Below, piece after piece: positions 15,448 to 23,657 of a stretch of DNA of 38,373 bases. The DNA is from Arthrobacter sp. PsM3 (GTDB lineage: Bacteria > Actinomycetota > Actinomycetes > Actinomycetales > Micrococcaceae). The notes under the pieces were generated by a model that was not told the DNA's origin, searched no databases, and saw only the letters and a list, made by a program, of their open reading frames with translations. Positions within the stretch are counted from its first letter, which is position 1; every line of letters starts with the position of its first letter. The translations under genes and the position numbers were made by a program. The stretch spans positions 1-38,373 of the forward strand of contig NZ_JARUXE010000038.1 in NCBI RefSeq assembly GCF_030433895.1, written 5' to 3'.

Positions 15448-17460
15448 ATGAGCTCCGCCGTTGAGAATCCAGCCACTGACAATCCTGCCGACAGCCCCGC
15501 CTCGATGGTCCCGGTCCCGTCCGGTGCGATCGGTCCGGCCGCCACCGCGGCCGACGCGCGCGCCATCGCCGAAGCCGCGCGCGAAACCAGTTGGGACCGG
15601 CCCAGTTTCGCCAAGGGCCTGTACCTCGGCAGCTTTGACCTCAGCCTGATCCACCCCTGGCCGGACGCCCCGGCGGACGACGTCGAACGCGGTGAAGCGT
15701 TTATGGCCCGCCTGACCGACTACTGCCGCACGATGTCCGGGCGCACCATCGAGCGCGACGCGATGATTCCGGACAAGTACCTCAAGGACCTCGCCGACAT
15801 GGGGGTCTTTGGCATGAAGATTCCCCGCGATTACGGCGGGCTGGGCCTCTCACTGGTCTATTACGGGCGGGCGCTGGCGCTGCTGGGTTCCGTCCACCCG
15901 AGCCTCGGTGCCCTGATCTCCGCGCACCAGTCCATCGGCGTCCCCGAGCCGGTGAAGGTCTTCGGCACCCCGGCGCAGAAGCAGGAATACCTGCCGCGCT
16001 GCGCCGCCGGCGCCATTACCGCGTTCCTGCTGACCGAGCCCGACGTCGGCAGCGACCCCGCCCGGATGGGCAGCACCGCCGTCCCCTCGGATGACGGCGA
16101 GTCCTACCTCCTGGACGGGGTGAAGCTCTGGACCACCAACGGCGTGATCGCCGAACTGGTGGTGGTCATGGCGTTGGTCCCGTCCCGCACCGACGCTGAC
16201 GGCACGGCCCACAAGGGCGGCATCAGCGCCTTCGTCGTCGAGATGGACTCTCCCGGCATCACGGTGGAAAACCGCAACGCCTTCATGGGCCTGCGCGGCA
16301 TCGAGAACGGTGTCACCCGCTTCCACCAGGTCCGGGTGCCGGCGGCCAACCGGCTGGGCCGGGAGGGGCAGGGTCTGAAAATCGCACTCACCACCCTCAA
16401 CACCGGCCGGCTGGCGCTTCCGGCGCTCTGCGTCGCCTCCGGCCGGTGGAGCTTGAAGATCGCCCGGGAATGGTCCAATGCCCGCACCCAGTGGGGCCGG
16501 CCGGTGGGCGAGCATGAAGCCGTGGGCAAGAAGATCGCTTTCATTGCGGCCAGCGCCTTCGCCCTGGACGCCGTCTTCGAGCTGTCCGCTGAAATGGCCG
16601 ACGCCGGGCAGAAGGACGTCCGGATCGAGGCGGCCCTCGCCAAGCTGTGGTCGACGGAGATCAGCTGCCGGATCGCCGACGAGCTGGTGCAGATCCGGGG
16701 CGGCCGCGGCTTCGAAACCGCGGACTCGCTCGAGGCCCGCGGCGAGCGCGCCGTGCCGGCCGAGCAGCAGCTCCGCGACCTGCGCATCAACCGGATCTTC
16801 GAGGGATCCTCGGAGATCATGAAACTGCTGATCGCCCGCGAGGCCGTGGACGCGCACCTTGCGGCTGCCGGAGACCTCGCCTCCGAGGACGCCAGCCTGT
16901 CCGACAAGGCCAGGGCCGCCGTCGGCGCGTCCGGTTTCTACGCGAAGTGGCTGCCCAGGCTTGTCGCAGGGGCAGGGATGGACCCCCGTTCCTACAGCGA
17001 CTTCGGCCGGCTGGCAAAGCAGCTGCGCTTCGTCGAGCGGTCCTCCCGGCGGCTGGCCCGGCAGACGTTCTACGGGATGGGACGGTGGCAGGCGAAGCTC
17101 GAGCACAAACAGGCGTTCCTGGGCCGGATTGTGGACATCGGGGCCGAACTGTTCGCGATGGCCGCCGCCTGCTCCCGGGCGGAAATGCTGCTACGGACCT
17201 CGCCGGAGAAGGGCGCGTCCGCCTATGAACTCGCCGAGGCGTTCTGCGAGCAGGCCCGGGTGCGGGTTGATGAATACTTCGACCAGCTCTGGAGGAACAC
17301 GGACGACGGCGACCACGTGCTCTCCCGCAAAGTCCTGGCCGGTGACTACGAATGGCTGGAGGCCGGGGTCCTGGACCAGTCCGAAGGAACCGGGCCATGG
17401 ATCGCCGATGCCAGCCCGCGCGCATCGGTGAAGGTGGACCTGCACCGGAAATACCGCTGA
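15448..17460 (+). CDS. Acyl-CoA dehydrogenase with C-terminal extension
   Basis: The 670-residue protein is much longer than the usual 380-residue enzymes. The acyl-CoA dehydrogenase core spans about residues 85-475: LTEPDVGSDPARMGSTA and LWTTNG (flavin and substrate contacts), NTGRLALPALCV, QIRGGRGFETADSL, and RIFEGSSEIMKLL, where the Glu of FEGSSE corresponds to the catalytic base of short and medium-chain enzymes. The last 190 residues form an added helical domain like the extension of VLCAD/ACAD9 enzymes. It would catalyse the first, FAD-dependent, step of beta-oxidation; chain-length preference is unknown. The ATG is preceded by AGAGGAG. No electron-transfer flavoprotein gene is nearby. 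Confidence 0.88.
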   Translation: MSSAVENPATDNPADSPASMVPVPSGAIGPAATAADARAIAEAARETSWDRPSFAKGLYLGSFDLSLIHPWPDAPADDVERGEAFMARLTDYCRTMSGRTIERDAMIPDKYLKDLADMGVFGMKIPRDYGGLGLSLVYYGRALALLGSVHPSLGALISAHQSIGVPEPVKVFGTPAQKQEYLPRCAAGAITAFLLTEPDVGSDPARMGSTAVPSDDGESYLLDGVKLWTTNGVIAELVVVMALVPSRTDADGTAHKGGISAFVVEMDSPGITVENRNAFMGLRGIENGVTRFHQVRVPAANRLGREGQGLKIALTTLNTGRLALPALCVASGRWSLKIAREWSNARTQWGRPVGEHEAVGKKIAFIAASAFALDAVFELSAEMADAGQKDVRIEAALAKLWSTEISCRIADELVQIRGGRGFETADSLEARGERAVPAEQQLRDLRINRIFEGSSEIMKLLIAREAVDAHLAAAGDLASEDASLSDKARAAVGASGFYAKWLPRLVAGAGMDPRSYSDFGRLAKQLRFVERSSRRLARQTFYGMGRWQAKLEHKQAFLGRIVDIGAELFAMAAACSRAEMLLRTSPEKGASAYELAEAFCEQARVRVDEYFDQLWRNTDDGDHVLSRKVLAGDYEWLEAGVLDQSEGTGPWIADASPRASVKVDLHRKYR

Positions 17461-17493
17461 CGGGGCCCGGCACCCGGTTCCCGCCCCCATAAA

Positions 17494-17515
17494 TAGTAAG
17501 CATCCTTGCTACCTA
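17494..17515. repeat. Imperfect inverted repeat upstream of a membrane protein gene
   Basis: TAGTAAGCA (17494-17502) and TGCTACCTA (17507-17515) pair at seven of nine positions around TCCT. It lies in the 162-base gap after the acyl-CoA dehydrogenase gene, about 108 bases before the next start. It could be a regulator site or part of a promoter. I cannot assign it. Confidence 0.35.
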
Positions 17516-17622
17516 TGACTGCCCGTGATTAGGTGGACCTGAGGCCCGAACACCGGCCTCCGCCTTGCGGTGCCCGGCCCAAACAATGGGCGCGGGTCAT
17601 TCAGTGAAAGTGAGCAGTCCCG

Positions 17623-18507
17623 ATGAGCAACCCAGCAGGCCCCGAAGATCACACTCCCCGGCGCGCACGTGACGAGGATGGGGCCGTGAGCCAGGACGCC
17701 CGGATCCACGACGCCCGGCAGGATGCTGCCCGCCCCGGCACCGCCGCCGCCAACGACACCAGCGCCCTCCCGACAGGTGCCGCTGCCGACGCGCCCACCC
17801 GGGCCCAGGACGTGGTCCACACTGAACCGGTCCGTACGGAGCCGACCCGAAGCCAGCCCGTAACGGCCGTGCGCCATGACGAGCCCCCACTTGTCACTGC
17901 CCCGCGCGACACTGTCGTCGAAGAGATTCCCACCCGCGAAACCGTGGTGGCCCGCGAAAAGGAGCAGTTCGGTGGGATCCAGATCGGTTCGGCCTTCTTC
18001 GGCTGGCTCGCCGCCACCGGTCTGGCTGTGCTCCTGACCGCGCTGGTCGCCGCTGCCGGCACCGCCGTCGGGCTTGCCACCAATACGGACGTCAACGCCA
18101 CGGTCACCTCCGGCAACGAATCCGTGGGACTCGTCGGCATCATCGTGCTGCTGGTGATCCTATTCGTGTCCTACTTCGCCGGCGGCTACGTCGCCGGCCG
18201 GATGGCGCGCTTCAACGGAGCGAAGCAGGGGTTCATGGTGTGGATCTGGGCCCTCATCGCCGCGGTCGTTGTCGCCATCCTCGGCCTCGTGGCAGGCCAG
18301 AAGTACAACATCCTGGCCCAGCTCAACAGCTTCCCCCGGATCCCGGTCAACGAGGGCCAGCTGACCAGCACCAGCATCATCGCTGCAGTGGTGGTGGCCG
18401 CGGTGGCTTTGGTTGGCGCTGTCATCGGCGGAACCGCCGGCATGCATTTCCACCGCAAGGTGGACCGCGCCGGGTTCGCGCCGGTGGACACGGTCGAGGA
18501 ACGCTAG
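17623..18507 (+). CDS. Four-helix integral membrane protein, function unknown
   Basis: The 294-residue protein has a polar, disordered N-terminal region (about residues 1-118) rich in Asp, Arg, Thr and Glu, followed by four membrane segments: SAFFGWLAATGLAVLLTALV, VGIIVLLVILFVSYFAGGYV, FMVWIWALIAAVVVAILGLV and SIIAAVVVAAVALVGAVIGG. The GGYVAGRMARFNGAKQG loop between helices 2 and 3 is typical of small YrzE-like actinobacterial membrane proteins. That family has no known role, and I do not assign one. The ribosome-binding site is weak. It stands alone, with the YchJ-like gene convergent downstream. Confidence 0.7.
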   Translation: MSNPAGPEDHTPRRARDEDGAVSQDARIHDARQDAARPGTAAANDTSALPTGAAADAPTRAQDVVHTEPVRTEPTRSQPVTAVRHDEPPLVTAPRDTVVEEIPTRETVVAREKEQFGGIQIGSAFFGWLAATGLAVLLTALVAAAGTAVGLATNTDVNATVTSGNESVGLVGIIVLLVILFVSYFAGGYVAGRMARFNGAKQGFMVWIWALIAAVVVAILGLVAGQKYNILAQLNSFPRIPVNEGQLTSTSIIAAVVVAAVALVGAVIGGTAGMHFHRKVDRAGFAPVDTVEER

Positions 18508-18563
18508 GCAGGCAGCTGTTTAACCGCCCGTTTCAACCGCCCGTTGGCTGCTGTGGCGGCCGA

Positions 18564-19010
18564 TCAGCCGAACTCGACGTCGACGGCGTTGTAGTAATAC
18601 CAGCGGCGGTTGACGCGCAGGAAGCGGCTCGCCTCGTGGTGGACTCCGCGTTCGCCATCCTGCCGGAAGTAGGCCTTGAACTCCACGGTCCCCTCGGTGT
18701 CCAGCGGGCCGCCGCGCCCGGTGGAGACGATATCCAGCCGGCGCCAGTGCATGTCCGGGTCCAGTTCCAGCACCGCCGGCCGGGTGTCCGGGTGCCAGGT
18801 CCGCAAGAGGTAGCCGGCGTCCAGCATGACAAAGGCGCTGTACCGGGAGCGCATCAGTTGTTCAGCCGTTGGAGCTTCCGCCTCGGCGCGGTGGAAGCGC
18901 CCGCAGCACTCCCCGTACTTCTCCCCGGAAAGGCACGGGCAGTTGCCCTGGAACGGTGCCGGGTCCGGCTGGGCAGGGGTTCCGGGACCGGCGGCGGCTG
19001 GGGGCGACAC
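18564..19010 (-). CDS. YchJ-like protein with N-terminal SEC-C zinc motif
   Basis: The 148-residue protein begins with a Pro/Ala-rich segment, then the SEC-C motif NCPCLSGEKYGECCGRFH (about residues 24-41), whose Cys/His residues would bind zinc. The YchJ core follows: AEQLMRSRYSAFVMLDAGYL, RTWHPDTRP, and a C-terminal HHEASRFLRVNRRWYYY sheet. Family members resemble NTF2-like folds and have no agreed function. It starts with GTG preceded by GAAAGGAT. It is convergent with the membrane protein gene upstream and faces away from the one downstream. Confidence 0.85.
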   Translation of the reverse strand: MSPPAAAGPGTPAQPDPAPFQGNCPCLSGEKYGECCGRFHRAEAEAPTAEQLMRSRYSAFVMLDAGYLLRTWHPDTRPAVLELDPDMHWRRLDIVSTGRGGPLDTEGTVEFKAYFRQDGERGVHHEASRFLRVNRRWYYYNAVDVEFG

Positions 19011-19237
19011 AGTTTATCCTTTCCGGGGGCCGGACGACGCCGGCAGGCTCCTTCCGACTATAGACGCACCTCCCGGCCGCACCGCGGCGGCGGCACGCAT
19101 ACCCGCTTTGACACGTGTCCGCGAAGACGCCGGATGCCTGCGTGTCCGGGGGGAAAAGTACGTATTGTTAAGGGGTCCCGTTCTGCCCGCCGTCCTGGGC
19201 GGGAGCCGTTGCGGCGAGGCCAGTTAGGAGAGGTGAA

Positions 19238-19960
19238 ATGGGAGATCCGACAACCATCGCCCTCAACCTGACCTTCTTCGGGACCCTGGGAGTGGCGCTG
19301 GTCATGTTCTTCGGCCTCTTCCTCGTCTTTGTGGCCACGCTGGTGATCGCCGGCCTCGGCCGGCTGGTCGCCGTGACCGTCATGGCCGTGGGGCGCGGGC
19401 TGTTCCGGACCGGCAGCAGAGCCGAACGAATTGCCCCACCCGTCCAGCAGGACCGCCCGCTCCGGACCATCGGAGACGCCCAGCAGCCCCAGTCCGGCAA
19501 GACTGCCAAACCGGCGAAGTCCGCCAAACCGGGCAAACCCGCCAGGCCCGCCAAGCCCGCCAAGAAGGAACCCGTCCTTGCGCCGGGCTGGTCCGCCGCC
19601 GTCGCGCGGGCCGATGCCCGTGCCATCGCCCGGGCCAAGGCGGCGGCTGCCCCGGAAGTCAAGGTTTCGGTCCGCGAACTGCCCAGCCCCACAGCTCCTG
19701 CCCAGGACATAGCTGCGGTGGCGCCGCTCGTGGAGTCAGCCACGGACCGGAACGGCCAGCTCGGCACGGTCCCGCCGGCCTTCAAGAAATCCCCGATGCC
19801 CGCCGCGAAGTCACTGCTGGACACGGGCTCGATGGTTTCACTTCCCGGCCGCCTGCCGCTGCCCAGGAAGCCTCTGGGCAGGCCCCTGAACGAACAACTG
19901 CCCAGGCCGCAGGGCAAACAACTGCCCAAACCCCAGGCCCAGGAGCGCAAAGCAGGCTGA
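19238..19960 (+). CDS. Membrane-anchored Lys/Pro/Ala-rich protein, function unknown
   Basis: The 240-residue protein has one or two hydrophobic N-terminal segments (about residues 8-55: FFGTLGVALVMFFGLFLVFV then ATLVIAGLGRL), followed by a long soluble tail. The tail holds a run of short repeats of the type KPAKSAKPGKPARPAKPAKK (about 90-110), which is basic and could bind anionic polymer, DNA or wall. The N-terminus matches that of the 108-residue protein at 15058. The start follows TTAGGAGAGGTGAA. The family is not recognised. It lies 40 bases upstream of the aldo/keto reductase gene, which appears to have its own promoter. Confidence 0.65.
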   Translation: MGDPTTIALNLTFFGTLGVALVMFFGLFLVFVATLVIAGLGRLVAVTVMAVGRGLFRTGSRAERIAPPVQQDRPLRTIGDAQQPQSGKTAKPAKSAKPGKPARPAKPAKKEPVLAPGWSAAVARADARAIARAKAAAAPEVKVSVRELPSPTAPAQDIAAVAPLVESATDRNGQLGTVPPAFKKSPMPAAKSLLDTGSMVSLPGRLPLPRKPLGRPLNEQLPRPQGKQLPKPQAQERKAG

Positions 19961-19987
19961 GGCCTTACCCCGGGCAGACAAGTCGGC

Positions 19988-19993
19988 TACGGT
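19988..19993 (+). promoter_or_regulatory. Putative -10 box, leaderless start of the aldo/keto reductase
   Basis: TACGGT is followed by GAAACCC and the ATG at 20001. It overlaps an upstream in-frame GTG, which argues that the ATG is the real start. Confidence 0.5.
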
Positions 19994-20000
19994 GAAACCC

Positions 20001-21005
20001 ATGGAATTCAGATACCTCGGGAACAGCGGCTTCAAGATTTCGGAAATCACCTTCGGCAACTGGCTCACGCACGGTTCCCAGGTGGAGAACGAGGTCGCCA
20101 CCCAGTGCGTCCGGGCCGCCCTCGACGCCGGTATCAGCACCTTCGACACCGCGGACGTCTACGCCAACACGGCCGCGGAGACCGTGCTCGGCACGGCCCT
20201 CCGGGATGAGCGGCGGGAATCGCTGGAAATCTTCACCAAGGTCTTCGGCCCCACCGGCCCCAAGGGCCACAACGATCTTGGCCTGTCCCGCAAGCACATC
20301 CTGGAGGCTATCAACGGCTCACTGACCCGGCTGCAGACGGACTACGTGGATCTCTACCAGGCCCACCGCTACGACTACGAAACCCCGCTGGAAGAGACCA
20401 TGCAGGCCTTCGCGGACATCGTGCGGCAGGGCAAGGCCCTCTACATCGGCGTCAGCGAATGGACGGCCAGCCAGATCCGGGACGGCCACACCCTCGCCAA
20501 GGAACTCGGCTTCCAGCTGATCTCCAACCAGCCGCAGTACTCCATGCTGTGGCGGGTCATCGAGGCCGAGGTGATTCCGACCTCCGAGGAGCTCGGCCTT
20601 TCCCAGATCGTCTGGTCGCCGATGGCGCAGGGCGTGCTGAGCGGCAAATACCACCCCGGCAAGCCAGCCCCGGAGGGCAGCCGCGCCACGGATTCCAAGG
20701 GCGGCTCGAAAATGATCGAGCGCTGGATGTCCAATGAGGTCCTCACCGGCGTCCAGCAGCTCAAGCCGATCGCGGAGGAGTCCGGGCTGACCATGGCCCA
20801 GCTGAGCATTGCCTGGGTGCTGCAGAACAAGAACGTGGCCTCCGCCATCATGGGTGCGTCGCGGCCGGAACAGATCGAGAAGAACGTGGCGGCCGCCGGG
20901 GTGAAACTGGACGCCGGAATCATGGAGAAGATCGACGCCGTCATCGGCCCGCTGGCTGAACGCGACCCGGCGCAGACCAAGTCACCCGCCTCCCGGGAGG
21001 CATAA
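20001..21005 (+). CDS. Aldo/keto reductase, potassium-channel beta-subunit-like family
   Basis: The 334-residue protein starts MEFRYLGNSGFKISEITFGN, as in the Kv-beta/YghZ-type AKR group. Catalytic residues are visible in order: FDTADVYAN (Asp and Tyr), FTKVFG (Lys) and YQAHRYD (His). The C-terminal NADPH-binding part includes SPMAQGVLSGKY and AIMGASRPEQIEKNV. It would reduce aldehydes or ketones with NADPH; the substrate is unknown. I chose the ATG over the GTG 9 bases upstream because of the family N-terminus and the -10-like TACGGT. It is followed after 4 bases by an NmrA-like gene, so the two form an operon. Confidence 0.9.
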   Translation: MEFRYLGNSGFKISEITFGNWLTHGSQVENEVATQCVRAALDAGISTFDTADVYANTAAETVLGTALRDERRESLEIFTKVFGPTGPKGHNDLGLSRKHILEAINGSLTRLQTDYVDLYQAHRYDYETPLEETMQAFADIVRQGKALYIGVSEWTASQIRDGHTLAKELGFQLISNQPQYSMLWRVIEAEVIPTSEELGLSQIVWSPMAQGVLSGKYHPGKPAPEGSRATDSKGGSKMIERWMSNEVLTGVQQLKPIAEESGLTMAQLSIAWVLQNKNVASAIMGASRPEQIEKNVAAAGVKLDAGIMEKIDAVIGPLAERDPAQTKSPASREA

Positions 21006-21009
21006 GCCC

Positions 21010-21864
21010 ATGACCGGCGCCCCCACGCTCGCCGTCGCCGGTTCCACCGGACACCTGGGCGGCGTGGTGGCCCGGCTGCTCGCCGAAGCCGGCACCCCGC
21101 AGCGGCTCCTTGTGCGCGACCTCCGCCGGGCTCCGGACCTGGAACACGCTGACCCCGTGGTGGTTAGCTACGCCGACCCGGTGCTCGCGAAAGCCGCCCT
21201 TGAGGGGGTGACGACGCTCTTTATGGTCTCCGCCGCCGAGGCCGAGGACCGGCTGCAGCAGCACTACACGTTTGTGGACGCGGCGGCCGCGGCCGGCGTG
21301 CGGCACGTCGTCTACACCTCGTTCTTCGGCGCGGCAGCTGATTCCGTCTTCACTCTTGGCCGGGACCACTTCGCCACCGAGGAGCACATCGAGGCCTCCG
21401 GGATGGATTTCACCTTCCTGCGGGACAACTTCTACCTGGACTTCCTGCCGTTGCTGACGGGTGCGGACGGCGTTATCCGCGGCCCCGCCGGGGACGGTGT
21501 CATGGCAGCGGTCGCCCGGGCGGACATCGCGCGTTCCGCCGTCACCGTGCTCCGGGACCCGGCCCTGCACGTCGGCCGAAGCTACGATCTCACCGGCCCC
21601 GAAGACATTTCCCTGGCCACGGCCGCGGAACTCCTCACCGCCGGGACCGGCCGGACCATCACGTTCCACGATGAGACCCTCGAGGAGGCCTACGCCTCGC
21701 GGGCCTCCTACGGTGCTCCGCCGTGGCAGGTGGACGCCTGGGTGAGCACCTACACCGCGATCGCCGCCGGCGAACTGGCCGGGCCGACGTCCGCCGTTCA
21801 CGAACTCACCGGGCGCGAACCGCTGGGCCTGGCACAATTCCTGGCCGAGTCGCACACGATTTAG
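21010..21864 (+). CDS. NmrA-like atypical SDR, NAD(P)H-binding
   Basis: The 284-residue protein has an N-terminal Rossmann fold with LAVAGSTGHLGGVVARLLAE (residues 7-26, GxxGxxG), an LRR-type cofactor segment LLVRDLRRAPDL, and TLFMVSAAEAEDRLQQHY. The later YTSFFGAAADS, TEEHIEASGMDFTFLRDNF and DIARSAVTVL segments match NmrA-like and quinone-oxidoreductase-2-like (YtfG) proteins. It may reduce quinones or other electrophiles, or act as a redox sensor. The gene starts 4 bases after the aldo/keto reductase stop and is probably cotranscribed with it. Confidence 0.85.
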   Translation: MTGAPTLAVAGSTGHLGGVVARLLAEAGTPQRLLVRDLRRAPDLEHADPVVVSYADPVLAKAALEGVTTLFMVSAAEAEDRLQQHYTFVDAAAAAGVRHVVYTSFFGAAADSVFTLGRDHFATEEHIEASGMDFTFLRDNFYLDFLPLLTGADGVIRGPAGDGVMAAVARADIARSAVTVLRDPALHVGRSYDLTGPEDISLATAAELLTAGTGRTITFHDETLEEAYASRASYGAPPWQVDAWVSTYTAIAAGELAGPTSAVHELTGREPLGLAQFLAESHTI

Positions 21865-21902
21865 GCCCGCGCGCAGCCACCACCGTGCCGGACTGCACAG
21901 TA

Positions 21903-21931
21903 TTGACGGGTTCCGGGCTGCGGCGTAGACC
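21903..21931 (+). promoter_or_regulatory. Putative promoter of the sulfite-oxidase-like gene
   Basis: TTGACG (21903-21908), a 17-base spacer and TAGACC (21926-21931) form a good vegetative-type promoter. The transcription start would fall near 21938-21939, about two bases before the GTG at 21941, so this gene may also be leaderless. Confidence 0.55.
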
Positions 21932-21940
21932 TGAAGACGG

Positions 21941-23119
21941 GTGACACCGGTCCACAGCCGGGCCGGTCCGGAACAGAATCGCAGTGCCATGCCAAAGCAG
22001 ATGTCGCGACACTCGTCCATCTTGAAAACACCGCGCCACGGACGGAAGCTCGCGCCGCACGCCGGCGAACCGAGCCACGGCCCGCTGACGGCGGAGGAAC
22101 TCCAGCTCGCCGTGCGGAATCACTCGATGCCGCTGGAGGCCCTGCGGAGTGACACCACACCTCCCGGGCTGCACTACCTGCTGAACCATTTCGACATCCC
22201 GTTCATCGATGCCGCGCATTGGCACCTGCAGATCGGCGGTGCCGTACAGCGGTCGTTGGAGCTGAACCTGAAAGCGCTCCGCCGGGCGCCGATGATCAGC
22301 GTCCCGGTGACCCTGGAATGCGCCGGCAACGGCCGCTCGCTGCTGCGGCCCCGTCCCCTCAGCCAGCCCTGGCAGCTCGAGGCCGTCGGCACCGCCGTGT
22401 GGACCGGGGTCCCGCTCGCCTATCTGCTGGCCCAGGCCGGGGTGGACGACGACGCTGTGGAGGTGGTGTTCACCGGTGCCGACAGCGGAATCCAGGGCGG
22501 CGTCCGGCAGCAGTTCGCCCGGAGCCTCCCGATTGCCGAGGCGCTGCGCCCCGACATCGTGCTGGCCTACCAGATGGACGGCCATGAGCTGCCGCCGCAG
22601 CACGGATACCCGCTGCGGCTGGTGGTCCCGGGCTGGTACGGCATGGCGAGCGTGAAGTGGCTGTCCTCGATCGCGGTGCTGACCAAGCCGTTCGAGGGAT
22701 TCCAGCAATCCGTCGCGTACCGCTACCAGCAGGACGCGGACGACGCCGGCACGCCGGTGAGCTGGATCAAGGTCCGCGCCCTGATGGTCCCCCCGGGCAT
22801 CCCGGACTTCTTCACCCGGAGCCGGATCGTGCCGGCCGGGCCGGTGATGCTGACCGGCCGGGCATGGTCAGGCGAGGGTGCGGTACGGCGCGTCGAGGTG
22901 GGAATCGACGGCAAGTGGGCGCCGGCGCAGCTGCAGCACCCGGCCGCGCCCTTCGCCTGGTGCGCCTGGTCCCTGCCGTGGGTGGCCGACCCCGGAGACC
23001 ACGAGTTGTCCTGCCGCGCCACCGACGCCACCGGTGCCACCCAGCCGCTGGAGCAGGTCTGGAACTACCAGGGCATGGGCAACAACGTGGTGCAGCGCGT
23101 CAAGGTGACGGTCCAGTAA
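21941..23119 (+). CDS. Sulfite-oxidase-fold molybdopterin oxidoreductase
   Basis: The 392-residue protein has a molybdopterin domain (about residues 55-270): SLPIAEALRPDIVLAYQMDG, LVVPGWYGMASVKWL, and the Mo-ligand cysteine in VTLECAGNGRSLL (about residue 125). A C-terminal dimerisation domain (about 280-392) ends WNYQGMGNNVVQRVKV. The PQHGYPLRLVVPGWYG segment is typical of sulfite oxidase and its bacterial relatives. It probably oxidises or reduces a small sulfur or nitrogen oxyanion; the substrate is unknown. No signal peptide is obvious. The GTG at 21941 fits a nearby promoter, but the ATG at 21989 (MPKQMSRHSS) is a strong alternative. It converges with the RpiB-like gene 10 bases away. 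Confidence 0.87.
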   Translation: MTPVHSRAGPEQNRSAMPKQMSRHSSILKTPRHGRKLAPHAGEPSHGPLTAEELQLAVRNHSMPLEALRSDTTPPGLHYLLNHFDIPFIDAAHWHLQIGGAVQRSLELNLKALRRAPMISVPVTLECAGNGRSLLRPRPLSQPWQLEAVGTAVWTGVPLAYLLAQAGVDDDAVEVVFTGADSGIQGGVRQQFARSLPIAEALRPDIVLAYQMDGHELPPQHGYPLRLVVPGWYGMASVKWLSSIAVLTKPFEGFQQSVAYRYQQDADDAGTPVSWIKVRALMVPPGIPDFFTRSRIVPAGPVMLTGRAWSGEGAVRRVEVGIDGKWAPAQLQHPAAPFAWCAWSLPWVADPGDHELSCRATDATGATQPLEQVWNYQGMGNNVVQRVKVTVQ

Positions 23120-23129
23120 CGGGCCGCAC

Positions 23130-23657
23130 TCAGCAGCCCTCGAAGTCGGTGAGCACCTTCACCTTCTCCGCCGAGGCTGAGGTGGGGTCAAAGGTGTAGC
23201 CCAGCCACTCCCTGGCGAGCCGGCGGGCCAGTTCCACCCCGACCACCCGCTGGCCCATCGTCAGGATCTGGCAATCGTTGGACAGCACCGAACGCTCCAC
23301 ACTGAACGAGTCGTGGGCGGTGGCCGCGCGGATGCCGTCCACCTTGTTCGCGGCGATGGCCACACCTATCCCCGTCCCGCAGAACAGGATGGCCCGGTCC
23401 GCATGGCCGTCCCGGATCAGCTCGCCGGCCGCGATCCCCACGTACGGGTAGGGGCGGGTGAACTGCTCGGGTGCGTCGCCGCGGTTGACGCCTATGTCGA
23501 TGATCTCGCTGACCCGCGGGTCCGAGCGGAGATCCGCCAGGATCCGGTCCTTGTAGTCGACGCCGGCCTCGTCGGCGCCCACAATGAGGCGGATGCCCGC
23601 CGGAAGTCCTTCCGCCGCACCCTCGGCCGATGCGGGGCCTGTCTGGGAGCGGCTCAT
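23130..23657 (-). CDS. RpiB/LacAB-family sugar-phosphate isomerase, candidate tetrulose-4-phosphate isomerase
   Basis: The 175-residue protein has the RpiB core: IRLIVGADEAGVDYK (about 22-36), RPYPYVGIAAGELI, FCGTGIGVAIAANKVDGIRA (about 92-111, with the catalytic-type Cys) and ATAHDSFSVERSVLSNDCQI. RpiB enzymes interconvert aldose and ketose phosphates. The usual ARxHNDAN region is replaced by ERSVLSNDCQ, unlike classical ribose-5-phosphate isomerases and closer, as I recall, to the erythrulose-4-phosphate isomerases (DerI type) of mycobacterial tetritol pathways. It is the last gene of a four-gene operon, overlapping the kinase gene by 4 bases. The substrate is inferred from context. Confidence 0.85.
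   Translation of the reverse strand: MSRSQTGPASAEGAAEGLPAGIRLIVGADEAGVDYKDRILADLRSDPRVSEIIDIGVNRGDAPEQFTRPYPYVGIAAGELIRDGHADRAILFCGTGIGVAIAANKVDGIRAATAHDSFSVERSVLSNDCQILTMGQRVVGVELARRLAREWLGYTFDPTSASAEKVKVLTDFEGC

Noticed and set aside
18511..18552. Repeated AACCGCCCGTT after the four-helix membrane protein, as a possible terminator
   Set aside because: The two copies are direct repeats, not inverted, and only a weak GCAGC/GCTGC stem could form across them; too little for a call.
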